Part shown: piece by piece, positions 21,061-32,600 of the stretch
Position numbering within the stretch: position 1 is the first letter of the stretch
How the letters are laid out: every line of letters starts with the position of its first letter
NCBI GenBank assembly: GCA_963924555.1
Contig: OZ004584.1
Coordinates: 8,811,753-8,875,752 of the forward strand
Source of the DNA: Crambe crambe
Lineage: Eukaryota > Porifera > Demospongiae > Poecilosclerida > Crambeidae
Reading direction: 5' to 3'
Length of the DNA stretch: 64,000 nt
Translations under genes and position numbers: made by a program
Notes under the pieces: generated by a model
The model's input: only the letters and a program-made list of their open reading frames with translations
The model's database searches: none
Told to the model about the DNA's origin: nothing

Positions 21061-24000
21061 GGTGTGTTAAATAGTTAATTGTCGTCCTCCACTAGAAAGC
21101 CAGCTTTGGATTTGATGAGGGCTACTGGGGAATTCCTGATGGCATAACCCTGATGTGAGCGGGCTCCCCTGATACATCTGATTGCTGATCGTAAGAGGGA
21201 GAACGTAAGCTTGCATCTCAGCCAAGACAATGTGCAGCTATAAGGATTGTCCCATTTGTTAGCTAGAAGGGTTGCCAGTCTTCCGTAGAAGATCTTTGCG
21301 CCACATGCCATACCACCAGATGCCGAGAAGACTAAAGGAGTAAATGAAGAGTGTTCCACCTCTCGTATTCTCCTTTCATAACAGTTTTTCTTTTCTCGCT
21401 CATGTTTCCTGTAGCATGCCGATATGGTGGTAGTGCAAATTGATGGGGGTTGAACACTCTGACGTTCTTTCATGTCGGCTTCCCCAAAAGCCACTCATTG
21501 CTATATCAAGTCATGCGCCATCTTGAGTATTTGTAGACTTCAGGTTAAAGCTTTCGTTTGTGATGGACTGTAGGTCAGGCTCAGTACTGACTTCATGACA
21601 GACCTCTGTTAGGTTTGCAGTTAGGTCTCTTATTTCATTGTGGCGCAAAATTGGAAAACCCCCTCTCTTGCAGGATAGAGCATGATCAACTGAAAAGTTC
21701 ACAATTTGTAGGTGTATGCTTTGGTGGCCATCCATACCTCAGTGCTAGTATGGAAAGCACCTTGTGTAATGTGAAACCAAACTCTGTGATTGGTAATGTG
21801 GTCAACCAACATGAGGCTCCTTTTTCTGAAGCTAGCTCCACTGACCTTGTGATTCAGGCAGTGATTTCGACAGGTTTTCTGCAGCCATTACTACATGTTC
21901 TTGACGTTGCTTGTGTATGGCAGTCTTGGCATTCATCTGATCACACATCAATTCATAGGAGTACTCGCTGGCATCAGAAAGTATTGCCTGTTTCAGTGGT
22001 TTTGAAATTCTGGACGATGCTGAGAATATCTCGTTGGCAGTAAGACAAGGGTTAGTGATTGCTAATCCACCAAACCTGGCAGGCAAGGAGAAGAGTTCTC
22101 TTTCAAGATTGTTGGGAGGTGCTCTGTCTGTCAGGGTTGGGATCAGTTTCATTTGCAGTGTGTCTTCCAGAGGTTGGAGTAGGTGGCTAATGGTTGGAGT
22201 TGTCCGTATCAGATAGGACCAACTAGAGGTGAGATCCTTTGTAAGAGCTGAGTAGGCTGCATGTGGTTGGCTTCTGGCATAATCTGTAAGTAGCTCGAGT
22301 TCATTTTGCCCATTTGTGTACTCGTTCTTTTATGAATGACTCCACGTAGTCTCTTGTGCCAATTGATGCCCCTAGGTATGAGCGGCCTTCTGTAGTTATC
22401 TGTTCTCCAGTACCTTCAAAAGCTGATATTGCGAGAGATTCATGTTCTTTCTTGGTGACTAGCCACGTCTTAGCAGCGTTCATGCAATATTCGAACCCAG
22501 AGCCAGCTTATCCCACCATTTGCGAACATGGTCCATCTTCCCCATGGACGCAGCATCATCTGCATACCAGATCTGAGTGGTATCATGAGTTAGCTTCTTG
22601 ATCAGGGGAATAGTTGCGATAGGATATATGGGCATAGCCAGTGGATCTCCCTGGGTAGCTAGTACCTTCAGCTGATTTAATCACATCCCCACCAACAAAG
22701 AGGTCTGTGCTATGCCTATAAATGTTGATCACTGGTGTTGCAAACAGTGGACAGAGTGTTTTGATGTTCCTCAGTGCTGTTTGTCTGTTGAGAGAGTTGA
22801 ATCCGTTCTTTGCATCAATAAGCAGGAGGGCTTCACAATCACTTGTTTCGAATGTGGACTGAACAGCATGAATAGCTGCTTCACATCCAGCAGTTTGACC
22901 AGCGCACAGTTGTAGGCAACCAGTCACGTCAAGAATATCGCTTTTGAGTGTAAGTAGGATTGCTTTAGCAATGATATGTCTAGCTGTGTCACCAACTCCT
23001 ATGGGGCGGACTCCTGGTTTCTTGTCTAGAGCGATCAATCAGGAGGCAAGGAATGGGGCCAGGCACTCGGGGTCAACATACTCTGTACACAGTCATTTAG
23101 TAACACCAGCCAGGGCTTGGCAGAGATCTTTTGATACACCATCATAGCAAGTGCACATCCATGCCAGAGGGGCCAGCAGATCCTGATGTTCGTAGGGCTA
23201 CGGATCTGATCAGGCTGGCATTTATGCTACATGGTGTATGGGTGGAGCAACACCATGAACCAGCGATTCAGGGTCTGCTGGAATTGACTTGGTGGATGCT
23301 TCTCTCTTAAGATGCTTCTCACACTCAATGACTCACCATTTCCTGCTGTCACATACTCCTCAAGCTTCAGGACTCTGGCTTTTTCTTTGTCCTCTAATGC
23401 TTCTTTGGTCTTTCCGTTGAACATCTTGTCTGCAAACATTCTTGCGGGTTGTGATGAGGATACTTTTCTGAGAGAATGTTTGGGTATACGTATAGGCTTG
23501 AATTGTACGCCCTTCTTGTAGGATATCGTTTAATTTTCCTTCTGACCATAGGGGTAGTCGTCTCTCAAGGCAGGAAATATGATCTCTATTCTTGGATGAC
23601 CTGGAAGGTTTTTGCAGTAGTAAGATGGGCATTACTATTGTCGCTTTCAAAGCTACACATTCCATTGAGATGCAGAGGCATAGGCAGAGTACAGCCATGC
23701 TAACTCGGCTTCAAATGATTTCCCTATTTTCCCTTGTGGAAGTTTGAACAGGTTCGATCTCCAATGGACCACTTCCTGGTAGCAGCTGTCGAGGATTTGA
23801 ATGAAGGTTGCAGAGCTCATACAAATTCTGGTTTAGATCCTTGATGATAAATAGGCAGGTCTTCAATACCCTGCCTTTCGCTTGACTCTGCAATACTCTC
23901 CATTGAGTAAGGTGGTGGCCCACTTCCTTCCTCCATTTCTGGCATGGGAGTTGCACTTTCGGTATCTGCATTCTCAGACAGTAGCAGTAGCAGCAGCAGT

Positions 24001-24260
24001 GTCGGGTGATTGAGCTTCAGGGTGGGGTGATTGGGCTTCAGGATGGCAGCTGCTGTTTGAGCATTGTCCCAATCGACTTGGTAGACAGCTGCTGCAGCTT
24101 TTGCATGCTTTTACACAAGCACAGTTATGGCAGTGTCCTGCTCTGTTACACTTGCAGCAGACAATCATCTCGTATTCCACTGTATTATTAATGAGCGTGG
24201 ACGTTTTGCATGTCAAGCCTACATAGAGAGTGCTACCGCACATGCACGCCCACAAACAGC
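21061..24260 (-). mobile_element. Decayed retroelement with reverse transcriptase
   Basis: Read on the minus strand, pieces in several frames line up as one former element. They are: a cysteine-rich zinc-knuckle-like segment at 24255-23974 (CKCNRAGHCHNCACVKACKS); a helical region at 23698-23227 (MPILLLQKP, LERRLPLWSEG, EGRTIQ); reverse transcriptase at about 23038-22301; a downstream region at 22152-21511 ([26 protein letters not shown]); and a C-terminal part at 21494-21075 (YRKHEREKKNCYERRIREVE). Stops and frameshifts separate them, so it is inactive. I recognise the family as a retroelement common in marine invertebrates but cannot assign the clade. No LTRs or poly(A) tail were identified. 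Confidence 0.75.
22301..23038 (-). pseudogene. Reverse transcriptase core of the decayed element
   Basis: The frame from 23038 begins ALDKKPGVRPIGVGDTARHI, a finger-domain pattern, followed by LLLIDAKNGFNSLNR carrying the first catalytic aspartate. After a frameshift near 22600, the YADD catalytic box is encoded at 22566-22555 (context QIWYADDAASMGK), then NAAKTWLVTKKEH and a region with YLGASIGTRDYVE. The active-site residues remain, but the frame is broken at least twice. Confidence 0.75.
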
Positions 24261-26480
24261 CGGCATGGCTGAGGCAAACTTCGAATTAGAGAATTAGACC
24301 AGGGATTGGGGGAAAGATAGAAATGGATAACTGAAAGATTGAGCTTAACGAGCCTACTTCCGCCGTTGAGGCTACAGCTGGAGAAGCAAACTTAATCAGC
24401 AACTTCTGACGAAGAGATTGAAGTAGAAATAGGTGACTTGTACTTCTTCAACACATTCCTTGCAGAGTCCTGGTGACTCCATCTCGATCTACGTCATGAT
24501 AATGGTCAGCTGATTTCATGAGCTCACCACGCACGCGCGCGTCATTGCATGCATAGATATAGCGCACTGAAATCTATTTTTAGTAACCTGCAGCATTTCA
24601 GTGGCTATACAGGCTGTACAGGAGTTGCATACCTTCGGCGGGTCGATACGCCCTTGCCATTACACATGCACTACATACATGTATATACACAGCTGGTTAT
24701 CTAGCTCAGGACACAGTAGCTACAGCTTAGTGGGAGTATGGCTTCAGTAGGTTTCTAGTTCATCAAACTGTTCTTTTACAGCCCACAAATCTAACATCCA
24801 CCCAGCCCTAGAAAGTTGCTTTGGCACAGGATAGCACACACACATGTACAGCTTGCTAGCTATTATAGAGTTCTGAGTAACTTGCATTTTCAGTACATTT
24901 AAGAAAGTAACTAGTAGTGCAATTATTTTTTCCACAACTCAATGTGAAATGAGAAAACAAACTCAATGTGTACTAAATTATCCTTCCAGATAGCCACGCT
25001 TACTGCAAGCAAATATTTTAAATTAGTTGCCACAAACCATATCACTGCAATAACAGAATTGTTATTTTGAGACTAGCATGAAATAACCTAGCAGTTTTTT
25101 ATATTCACCAAAAATATAGTGTCATTTTGACAGATTTTCAAATGATTAATCTCACCTAATTAAGCAAGTTTGTTAAAATAACCATTTTGTTTTTGCAGTG
25201 TAGTAATTAGTTTTAGTATCTGTATGCAGTAAAAACTCACCTGCTGGTGTAGTCCTAGTGAATAAAGAATTGTTGTGCTACAAAAGTAGAGAAGTAATCA
25301 TTGACCATTGTTTACCGGGATTGTACATAAGTAATCACCATGACTTTGGAACTTAATTCTGGTTGTATTCTAAAGGTTGGGAATTTTCTAGATGCTACGG
25401 CTATAGACCCCTGATAATTATAGAACCCCCTGATAATTATAGACCCCTAATAATTATAGACCCCCTGATAATTATAGACCCCTGATAATTATAGACCCAT
25501 TGCAGTGAATTCCCGTGTTACCATGCACATGCAGCTGCCATGTTTTGGTATAAGGTAGTTAGTTTGCACTTTAGGAGGCTGTAGCTGTGCTAGTGTTGTT
25601 TCCAGGTTCATGGTTACATTAGTAAGTTAGTATTGATCATAGCTATTAGCAAAGCTGGCCATGTTTGCACAGTAGAAACAAACTCAACAGTACTGTACTT
25701 CATAATTATTCACACTCCAGTTTCCTGTAATATATAGACATGCCTACTGTATTTTTCCCTAAAAATAAGCTAGTTAGCTACCACAAACGATAGTATACGC
25801 AGCAAAAGAAGATGATCATGAGCACTCATTCATTTGGTTTTGATGGTCAGCTTAGCTTAGGAATGAGAGGCTACCGTTCACCACAAAATAGCCAAATATG
25901 ATATCTTTGGTCAAAAAAACACACCCAATACTTCGTTTATCCTCGTTTATGAATACAAGTAATGGATTTTAATTTTAATTAACTTTTTTTTACATGGGCA
26001 CATTAATGCTTTACCAGCAGGTCCCTAAGCTGCTAAATGACCAGTCATCATTACACTCTACTAGTAGCCAGATCAACAGATTTTAGAGTATTTCCTATTT
26101 TGCGTTTGCTATCAAAATGAGATTCAGTTCTTAATCTGCACTGAGAATACAGAGTCAGTTTTATAATGTAGTGAAAAGTACTACAGTATTCTATGTTTCA
26201 TGATAGCTACCATAGATAAATATGATGTGACTGGCATATACAAACTCATTCAGTATTTGCCACACAATTGTCCTGATATAGACCCATTGCAGTTTCCATG
26301 ACATTATCAGGCTTGTCCACTTATTACCATGCACAGCTGTAGCCATGCTAGTTTATAGTAAGTATTGTAGCAAAGCTGATCATGTTTTCAAAGGAGAAAA
26401 CAACTATACAGCAATGCCTACAGCAAGGAACATTTGAAAAGAATATTCCTAAAACTTAGCTAGTTGCCACAAACCTTCTG
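24261..26480. other. Spacer, mainly duplicated non-coding sequence
   Basis: The stretch 24640-25020 is paralogous to 48720-49010 (ACATGCACTACATACATGTA, TAGTGGGAGTATGGCTT). A copy of the splice-donor block lies at 25227-25275. The stretches 25500-25800 and 26100-26470 are partial copies of each other and of 6400-6950. No coding region is supported. Confidence 0.5.
25401..25499. repeat. Short tandem repeat, about 20-bp unit
   Basis: Five or so head-to-tail copies of a unit reading TATAGACCCCTGATAAT with one- or two-base variants. The same single unit appears unrepeated near 49608, so the tandem expansion arose after the spacer duplication. Confidence 0.85.
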
Positions 26481-26484
26481 TATG

Positions 26485-26600
26485 CAGTAAAAACTCACCT
26501 GCTGATGCAGTCCTAGCGAAAATATCGTGTGTGCTAACAAAGTATAACATCTAGAGACGTCACAGGTCTTTTATGAGCATGCGCGAAAATCTGAACACTG
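26485..26600 (-). promoter_or_regulatory. Splice-donor block and GCATGCGC motif, possible promoter of gene B
   Basis: The minus strand reads GGACTGCATCAGCAG and then the donor-like GTGAGTTTTTACTGC at 26485-26510. Upstream are a GACGTCAC sequence near 26556 and GCATGCGCG at 26578-26586. GCATGCGC resembles the NRF1-type initiator motif and is repeated at the equivalent site of other spacers (7440, 43310). Use as promoter plus first exon is inference. Confidence 0.3.
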
Positions 26601-26683
26601 TGAACCTTGACCTTTCCATAAAAAAATTTTTTTTGGATGCAGAAATGTTATTATGTAATTCAAACATAAATTGTGTGCGATAC

Positions 26684-27035
26684 TCAGACATTATTCTTGG
26701 GACAACAGTGTTTCATATCAGAACAGCACACAGCATCAGTGAACTGACAGCAACCATACACATCTCCTTCGAACATTTCTATCCATTCTTCTCTCATCAG
26801 GACACACCACCACTTCAAGATTCTTTGACTTGATGTCATGTGTGTTCTCATTGGTGCATCTCGATCGGTAGCCTTGCATCTTGCAGGAGAAACAGTTATC
26901 CATGACTCCCTTAGAACCAACACAGTAGCTGTAAGAACCATTCACTTCTTTACAGCAGAAAACTCAGGTGCCGCCATCTCGACACACTCTATTCCTTGCA
27001 GCTGTCAGGCCAGAGGAAAAAAGCATTTGGCATAA
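26684..27035 (-). pseudogene. Granulin-like relic with two decayed repeats
   Basis: Minus-strand frames contain granulin-type cysteine pairs. An upstream repeat is degraded (VFCCKEVNGSYSYC, then NCFSCKMQG). A second repeat has VVCPDE and, after a frameshift, GDVYGCCQFTDAVCCSDMK followed by HCCPK and a stop. The spacing CC-x6-VCC-x5-HCCP is the C-terminal half of a granulin module, normally a secreted growth-factor domain. A pyrimidine-rich acceptor lies just upstream (CTGACAG near 27000). Stops and a frame change make it non-functional here. Confidence 0.6.
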
Positions 27036-27280
27036 GGGAGTCTTTTCTTTACTGTAGGCTGTGTAGCCAGCTAGCTACACAAAATCTAAAGAAAAGAGGA
27101 ATAGCTATAGCTACAATGTCAACTAGCTCACAGCTTGTAAGTGATGGTCAAGTCATAGACACTGCATCATTACTAACATTATTACACAGTTATTAAAATA
27201 ACAGGTCACCAAACAGCTGAGCTAGCTGCAGATGGCTATGGCCTTCAAGGCAATTAAGGCCTAGGGCCTCAGTAAAAACT
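27036..27280. other. Spacer between granulin relic and gene C; nothing further seen
   Basis: Paralogous to 7690-7870 (AGCTTGTAAGTGATGGTCAA, AGGCAATTAAGGCCTAGGGC). No gene is supported. Confidence 0.5.
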
Positions 27281-27667
27281 TCAGTGTCTCACAGTAATAA
27301 TCATTTTTGCAACTTGAATTCCAAAGCTGAGATGAGTATATATCTTGAGTATTTCCTGGTGATGTTGGAACCTTGCAGTGAAGTTCATCTCTCCTGCTGA
27401 TGACCAACATTCCAAAGAAGTAGCTATGAGCGGTGTTATTAATAAGTAGTCTGAGCATGCGCATGCAGAATTTTCAGCAGTGAAATTTGTGGTTACAAAA
27501 ATAATTTTGATGTGATTGAAATAATATATCAGATGATTGGTCTGCTAGGCTCTAACTAAAAGTGTTCTAAATGCAGTGTTCAGTTCTTTAGTTTGTCATG
27601 TGACTTTGAGCTGCATGAAAAGTTATAGCTAAAACAACAGTTGCCACAGTCATAATATTTGTCTCAC

Positions 27668-27949
27668 CTGTGGGATGATCTCTGGCAATCTCTTCAAACA
27701 GTCCTGGATTCATTCTCTGCATATTCTTAGCTACAATCCTCCAGCTTGGCTTTCCATATCTGTGATAGTCATAATTCAGTTCCAACCAATGCCCCAACAT
27801 TTCTATGAGGCAATCATCAACGTCCCCTGGGTTATTTTTCTGGATGGCCTCAATAGTGTGTTTCTGAATGTGTAATCTAGTGGCAAGCACTTTCCACTTG
27901 GCAGACAAAAATTGCAATGCATCAAACACATCACCCAAATCACCAGTCC
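27668..27949 (-). CDS. Gene C exon 9: Death domain
   Basis: The exon is 282 bp, intact, and encodes the same Death domain as gene B except at the last codons. The intron just upstream differs from B by one base in length. A candidate last exon follows at 27393-27281 (GEMNFTARFQHHQ onward, stop TGA). Read-through would instead add NIMTVATVVLAITFHAAQ and end at 27588. Confidence 0.8.
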
Positions 27950-28014
27950 CTGAATTTTATTATACAGTTTAGCAGATGATCATGATAGCACTAAACACAT
28001 TCTAACATCCTCAC

Positions 28015-28868
28015 CTAATGTTGTGTCATCGATAGTTGATAAAGTTGAAGATGCTAATTCCTATAATGAAGTTACAATAAAGAGGGTCAGGTTCAGCTCT
28101 TGTGATTACACACTCTTCACTAGGGTGTATCCGATGGCCCTTGAATGAGTTCAGCTTATATGGAATAAGGGAATTTACTCACATTCTTTGCTTTGGCAGT
28201 TGAAGGAGAGGTCCCTGACTGATCATCCACAGATTGAGATGGAGACTCTACAGTGTTAGTTGACATGAACCATGAAGGGGTGACAGCATGCATCATGGAT
28301 GGTGTGTCTTACTGGGAGTGGGAGTTGGAAGTTCAAAGGAGAATTCCCCAATGTCCAATCCGCTAACTTGCAGTTCTGGTGGAATAGAAGCAGTGCCCGT
28401 TGCTGCTTTGATGTGAGCTATGAACTTTGGGGGGTAGTCAAGAAGGTCTGAAACTCTAATTTTCAATAGTTCAGGAAGATGAATATCTCTCTTTCGGATC
28501 TGCAGAGTATGTTACAACAAAGTCATTGGTATAATGACGATTACACATCTCTTACCTTCGTAGGTTTTTTATCAAATCTTATGCTCCAATCATTTTCACC
28601 AGTGGCATTGATTACCACCTCTTCTGATACCATCTGGGCTATGATCTCGCTTCGTCCTTCCCATTTTTCCAGCATACTTGTGTGTCCCTCCATGATTCTC
28701 CTATCACAATGCTGAAAGATAGAATGAGATTATCAGGAAAGTCACTGTGTTAGTATAAACATACTTGAATGTACATGGGATGATATAAGCACATGCAGAA
28801 CACGGCAGACGCCTCATGGGAAGGATTCAAGTCACGATACAACCTTGCAGAATAATATGATCCATTTC
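28015..28868 (-). CDS. Gene C exons 4-8, UPA-position segment
   Basis: Exons 28868-28765, 28711-28556, 28499-28313, 28247-28183 and 28060-28015 are collinear with gene B at a constant offset of 18730 bases, introns included. This shows no indel between the copies in this stretch. Both share the 24-bp shorter exon 8. Confidence 0.7.
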
Positions 28869-28920
28869 CTGCACACAAAAGAGGGTGAGTTTCTATACAA
28901 GCATTAACTCCATGACTAAC

Positions 28921-29469
28921 CTTTGGAGAGTTTTGGTGAGCTTTCTGAGTCATCCACTTCTTCATCTTCATCTTCTTCTCTTTTCCTCTTGCCAATCTTT
29001 AAGAAGCAAAAGTGTCTCAGTGATATTTCTCCCACCTGGTTTCCAGGTTTGAATATTCCCTTGGCCCCCTGGATCTTTCTGAAGATGTAAACAGGTGATT
29101 CAGACTCCCTGTACACAGGGGTGGAGCTAGCTGAGAGGAACACCATGTCCTCACAATCCTCTTCACTCTTCAAGCAAGCATAGTGATGCATCCTTACTGT
29201 GACATCCTTTGAAAATGTCACTCTCTTGCTGTGTGTGATCAAGTAAGTAGGACTTGCTGACTCGTAGCCGTCTGGTAATTCAAATGGTCCACCGAAGCAA
29301 GGATGAATGGACAGGTCTAGAGATTCTTCTTCAATGCTTAGCGAATTTTCAGGAATGAAGACAGAGATTCCCTTGTCCACTAGCCCACATATCAAAGCTT
29401 CTCTTGGTGTAATGTGTTCTGCGATAGGCATTTGGTAAAAGTAAACTCCTGGGTAGAAGGAGTCAATCC
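28921..29469 (-). CDS. Gene C exon 3: intact ZU5 domain
   Basis: The exon is 549 bp with the same borders as gene B, and differs from it by a few substitutions (for example GNQVGEIS for GDQVGEIS). It is open although the upstream ankyrin exon is broken, which suggests either very recent inactivation or gene conversion with gene B. Confidence 0.8.
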
Positions 29470-29668
29470 CTAATCAAAATAGGTTGCTAAATTAAAATAA
29501 TGTGAATCATGTGTAGATTACTTACGAATATCACTGTTTTCTTCATCCAATAAAGTCTGTAACTATAATGGGCAGAAAATAAATAAAGTTCACTACATAA
29601 GAAATAAAATGGCATTCAGTATTACCCATACAATATCAATTGCAGCTCTAAAGTAGTAGAAAACATAC

Positions 29669-32600
29669 CAAATTTTGAAAAATTGAAAAAGTGAGGACTT
29701 CATGAGAACAGACATCAAATATGGTATCTCCTTCATAGTTAGTCAAGTGTACATTAGCTCCATATGCTACGAGAAGACCACAAATTTCCAGATCTCCAGC
29801 TTGTGCTGCATACATCAGAGGAAACCAGCCATTCTTATCTTGCATGTCAATTTGAGCACCTTTTTCCAGAAGTAGAGAAACAGTATCTGGATTTCCATTG
29901 GAGCTAGCATACATTAGGGCAGTTTTTCCTCTGTTATCACACTGGTCAACTTAGATGATGTCATAATCGGTTGCTAACTCTAACAGTGGAGTTCCTCGAC
30001 TGTCACATTTGCCATGTTGAAACAAAACCTTAACTGATTCAGTGTGCTGACGTTTAACTGCTAAATATAAAGCAGATAATTCATTATTGCTCTGCATATC
30101 AACTTGAGCGCCTTTCTCTATCAATAGTTTGACCACTTCAGTGTGACCATTCTGACTTGCTATCATTAAAGCAGACCTTCCATTATTTTCCCGCATATCA
30201 ACTTGAGCACCTTTCTCTAGTAGCAGTTTGACAACTTCAGTGCAACCATTCTTACTTGCTGACATTAAAGCAGACCATCCATTATTGCTCAGCATATCAA
30301 CTTGAGCACTTTTCTCTAGTAACAGTTCAACCATTTCTGTGTGACCATCATGACTTACAAACATTAAAGCAGACCATCCATTATTTTCCCGCATATTGAC
30401 TTGAGCGTCTTTCTCTAGAAGCAGTTTGACCACTTCAGTGTGATCATTTCGATTTGCTATCATTAAAGCAGACCATCCATCATTTTCCTGCCTATCAACC
30501 TGAGCACCTTTCTCTAGTAGCAGTTTGACTACTTCAATATGACCATAATGACTTGCCATTATTAAAGCAGACCATCCATCATTTCCATGCATATCAACCT
30601 GAGCACCTTTCTCTAGTAGCAGTTTGACCACTTCAGTGTGACCATTCTCACTTGCTAGCATTAAAGCAGACAATCCATTATTATTCCGCATATCAACTTG
30701 AGCGTCTTTCTCTAGTTAGTAGCAGTTTGACCACTTCAGTGTGACCATTCTCACTTGCTAGCATTAAAGCAGACAATCCATTATTATTCTGCATATCAAT
30801 TTGAGGTCCTTTCTCTAGTAGCACTTTGACCATTTCAGTGCAACCATTCTTACTTGCTGACATTAAAGCAGACCATCCATTATTGCTCTGCATATCGACT
30901 TGAGCACCTTTCTCTAGTAACAGTTTGATCACTTCAGTGCGACCATTCTGACCTGCTATCATTAAAGCCGAAGATCCATTATTGTTCTGCATATCGACTT
31001 GAGCGTCTTTCTCTAGTAGCAGTTTGACCACTTCAGTGTGACCATTCTGACCCGCTACCATTAAAGCAGACCATCCATCATTTTGTTGCATATCAACTTG
31101 AGCGCCTTTCTCTATCAATAGTTTGACCACTTCAGTGTGACCATTCTGACTTGCTATCATTAAAGCAGATCTTCCATTATTTTCTCGCATATCAACTTGA
31201 GCACCTTTCTCTAGTAGCAGTTTGACCACTTCAGTGCAACCATTCTTACTTGCTGACGTTAAAGCAGACCATCCATTATTGCTCTGCATATCAACTTGAG
31301 CACCTTTCTCTAGTAACAGTTTGACCACTTCAGTGCGACCATTCCGACTTGCTATCATTAAAGCAGACCTTCCATATTTCCCCCGCATATCAATTTGAGG
31401 TCCTTTCTCTAGTAGCAGTTTGACCACTTTAGTGCAACCATTCTTACTTGCTGACATTAAAGCAGACCATCCATTATTGCTCTGCATATCGACTTGAGCA
31501 CCTTTCTCTAGTAACAGTTAGATCACTTCAGTGCGACCATTCTGACCTGCTATCATTAAAGCCGAAGATCCATCATTGTTCTGTATATCGACTTGAGCGT
31601 CTTTCTCTAGTAACAGTTTGATCACTTCAGTGCGACCATTCTGACCTGCTATCATTAAAGCCGAAGATCCATCATTGTTCTGCATATCGACTTGAGCGTC
31701 TTTCTCTAGAAGCAGTTTGACCACTTCAGTGTGACCATTCTGACCTGCTACCATTAAAGCAGACCATCCATCATTTAGTTGCATATCAACTTGTGCTTCT
31801 TTCTCTAGAAGCAGTTTGACCACTTCAGTGTGACCATTCTCACTTGTTAGCATTAAAGCAGACCGTCCATCATTTTCCTGTATATTGACTTGAGCACCTT
31901 TCTCTAGTAGCACTTTGACCACTTCAGTGCAACCATTCATACTTGCTGACATTAAAGCAGACCATCCATTATTGCTCTGCATATCGACTTGAGCACCTTT
32001 CTCTAGTAACAGTTTGATCACTTCAGTGCGACCATTCTGACCTGCTATCATTAAAGCCGAAGATCCATCATTGTTCTGCATATCGACTTGAGCGTCTTTC
32101 TCTAGAAGCAGTTTGACCACTTCAGTGTGACCATTCTGACCTGCTACCATTAAAGCAGACCATCCATCATTTTGTTGCATATCAACTTGAGCGCCTTTCT
32201 CTATCAATAGTTTGACCACTTCAGTGTGACCATTCTGACTTGCTATCATTAAAGCAGACCTTCCATTATTTTCCCGCATATCAACTTGAGCACCTTTCTC
32301 TAGTAGCAGTTTGACCACTTCAGTGCAACCATTCTTACTTGCTGACGTTAAAGCAGACCATCCATTATTGCTCTGCATATCAACTTGAGCACCTTTCTCT
32401 AGTAACAGTTTGACCACTTCAGTGCGACCATTCCGACTTGCTATCATTAAAGCAGACCTTCCATATTTCCCCCGCATATCAATTTGAGGTCCTTTCTCTA
32501 GTAGCACTTTGACCATTTCAGTGCAACCATTCTTACTTGCTGACATTAAAGCAGACCATCCATTATTGCTCTGCATATCGACTTGAGCACCTTTCTCTAG

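Noticed and set aside
27261-27464. Minus-strand frame of 67 codons overlapping the candidate last exon
   Set aside because: It is in a different frame from the one that continues the Death exon after splicing, and is not kept in genes B and D.
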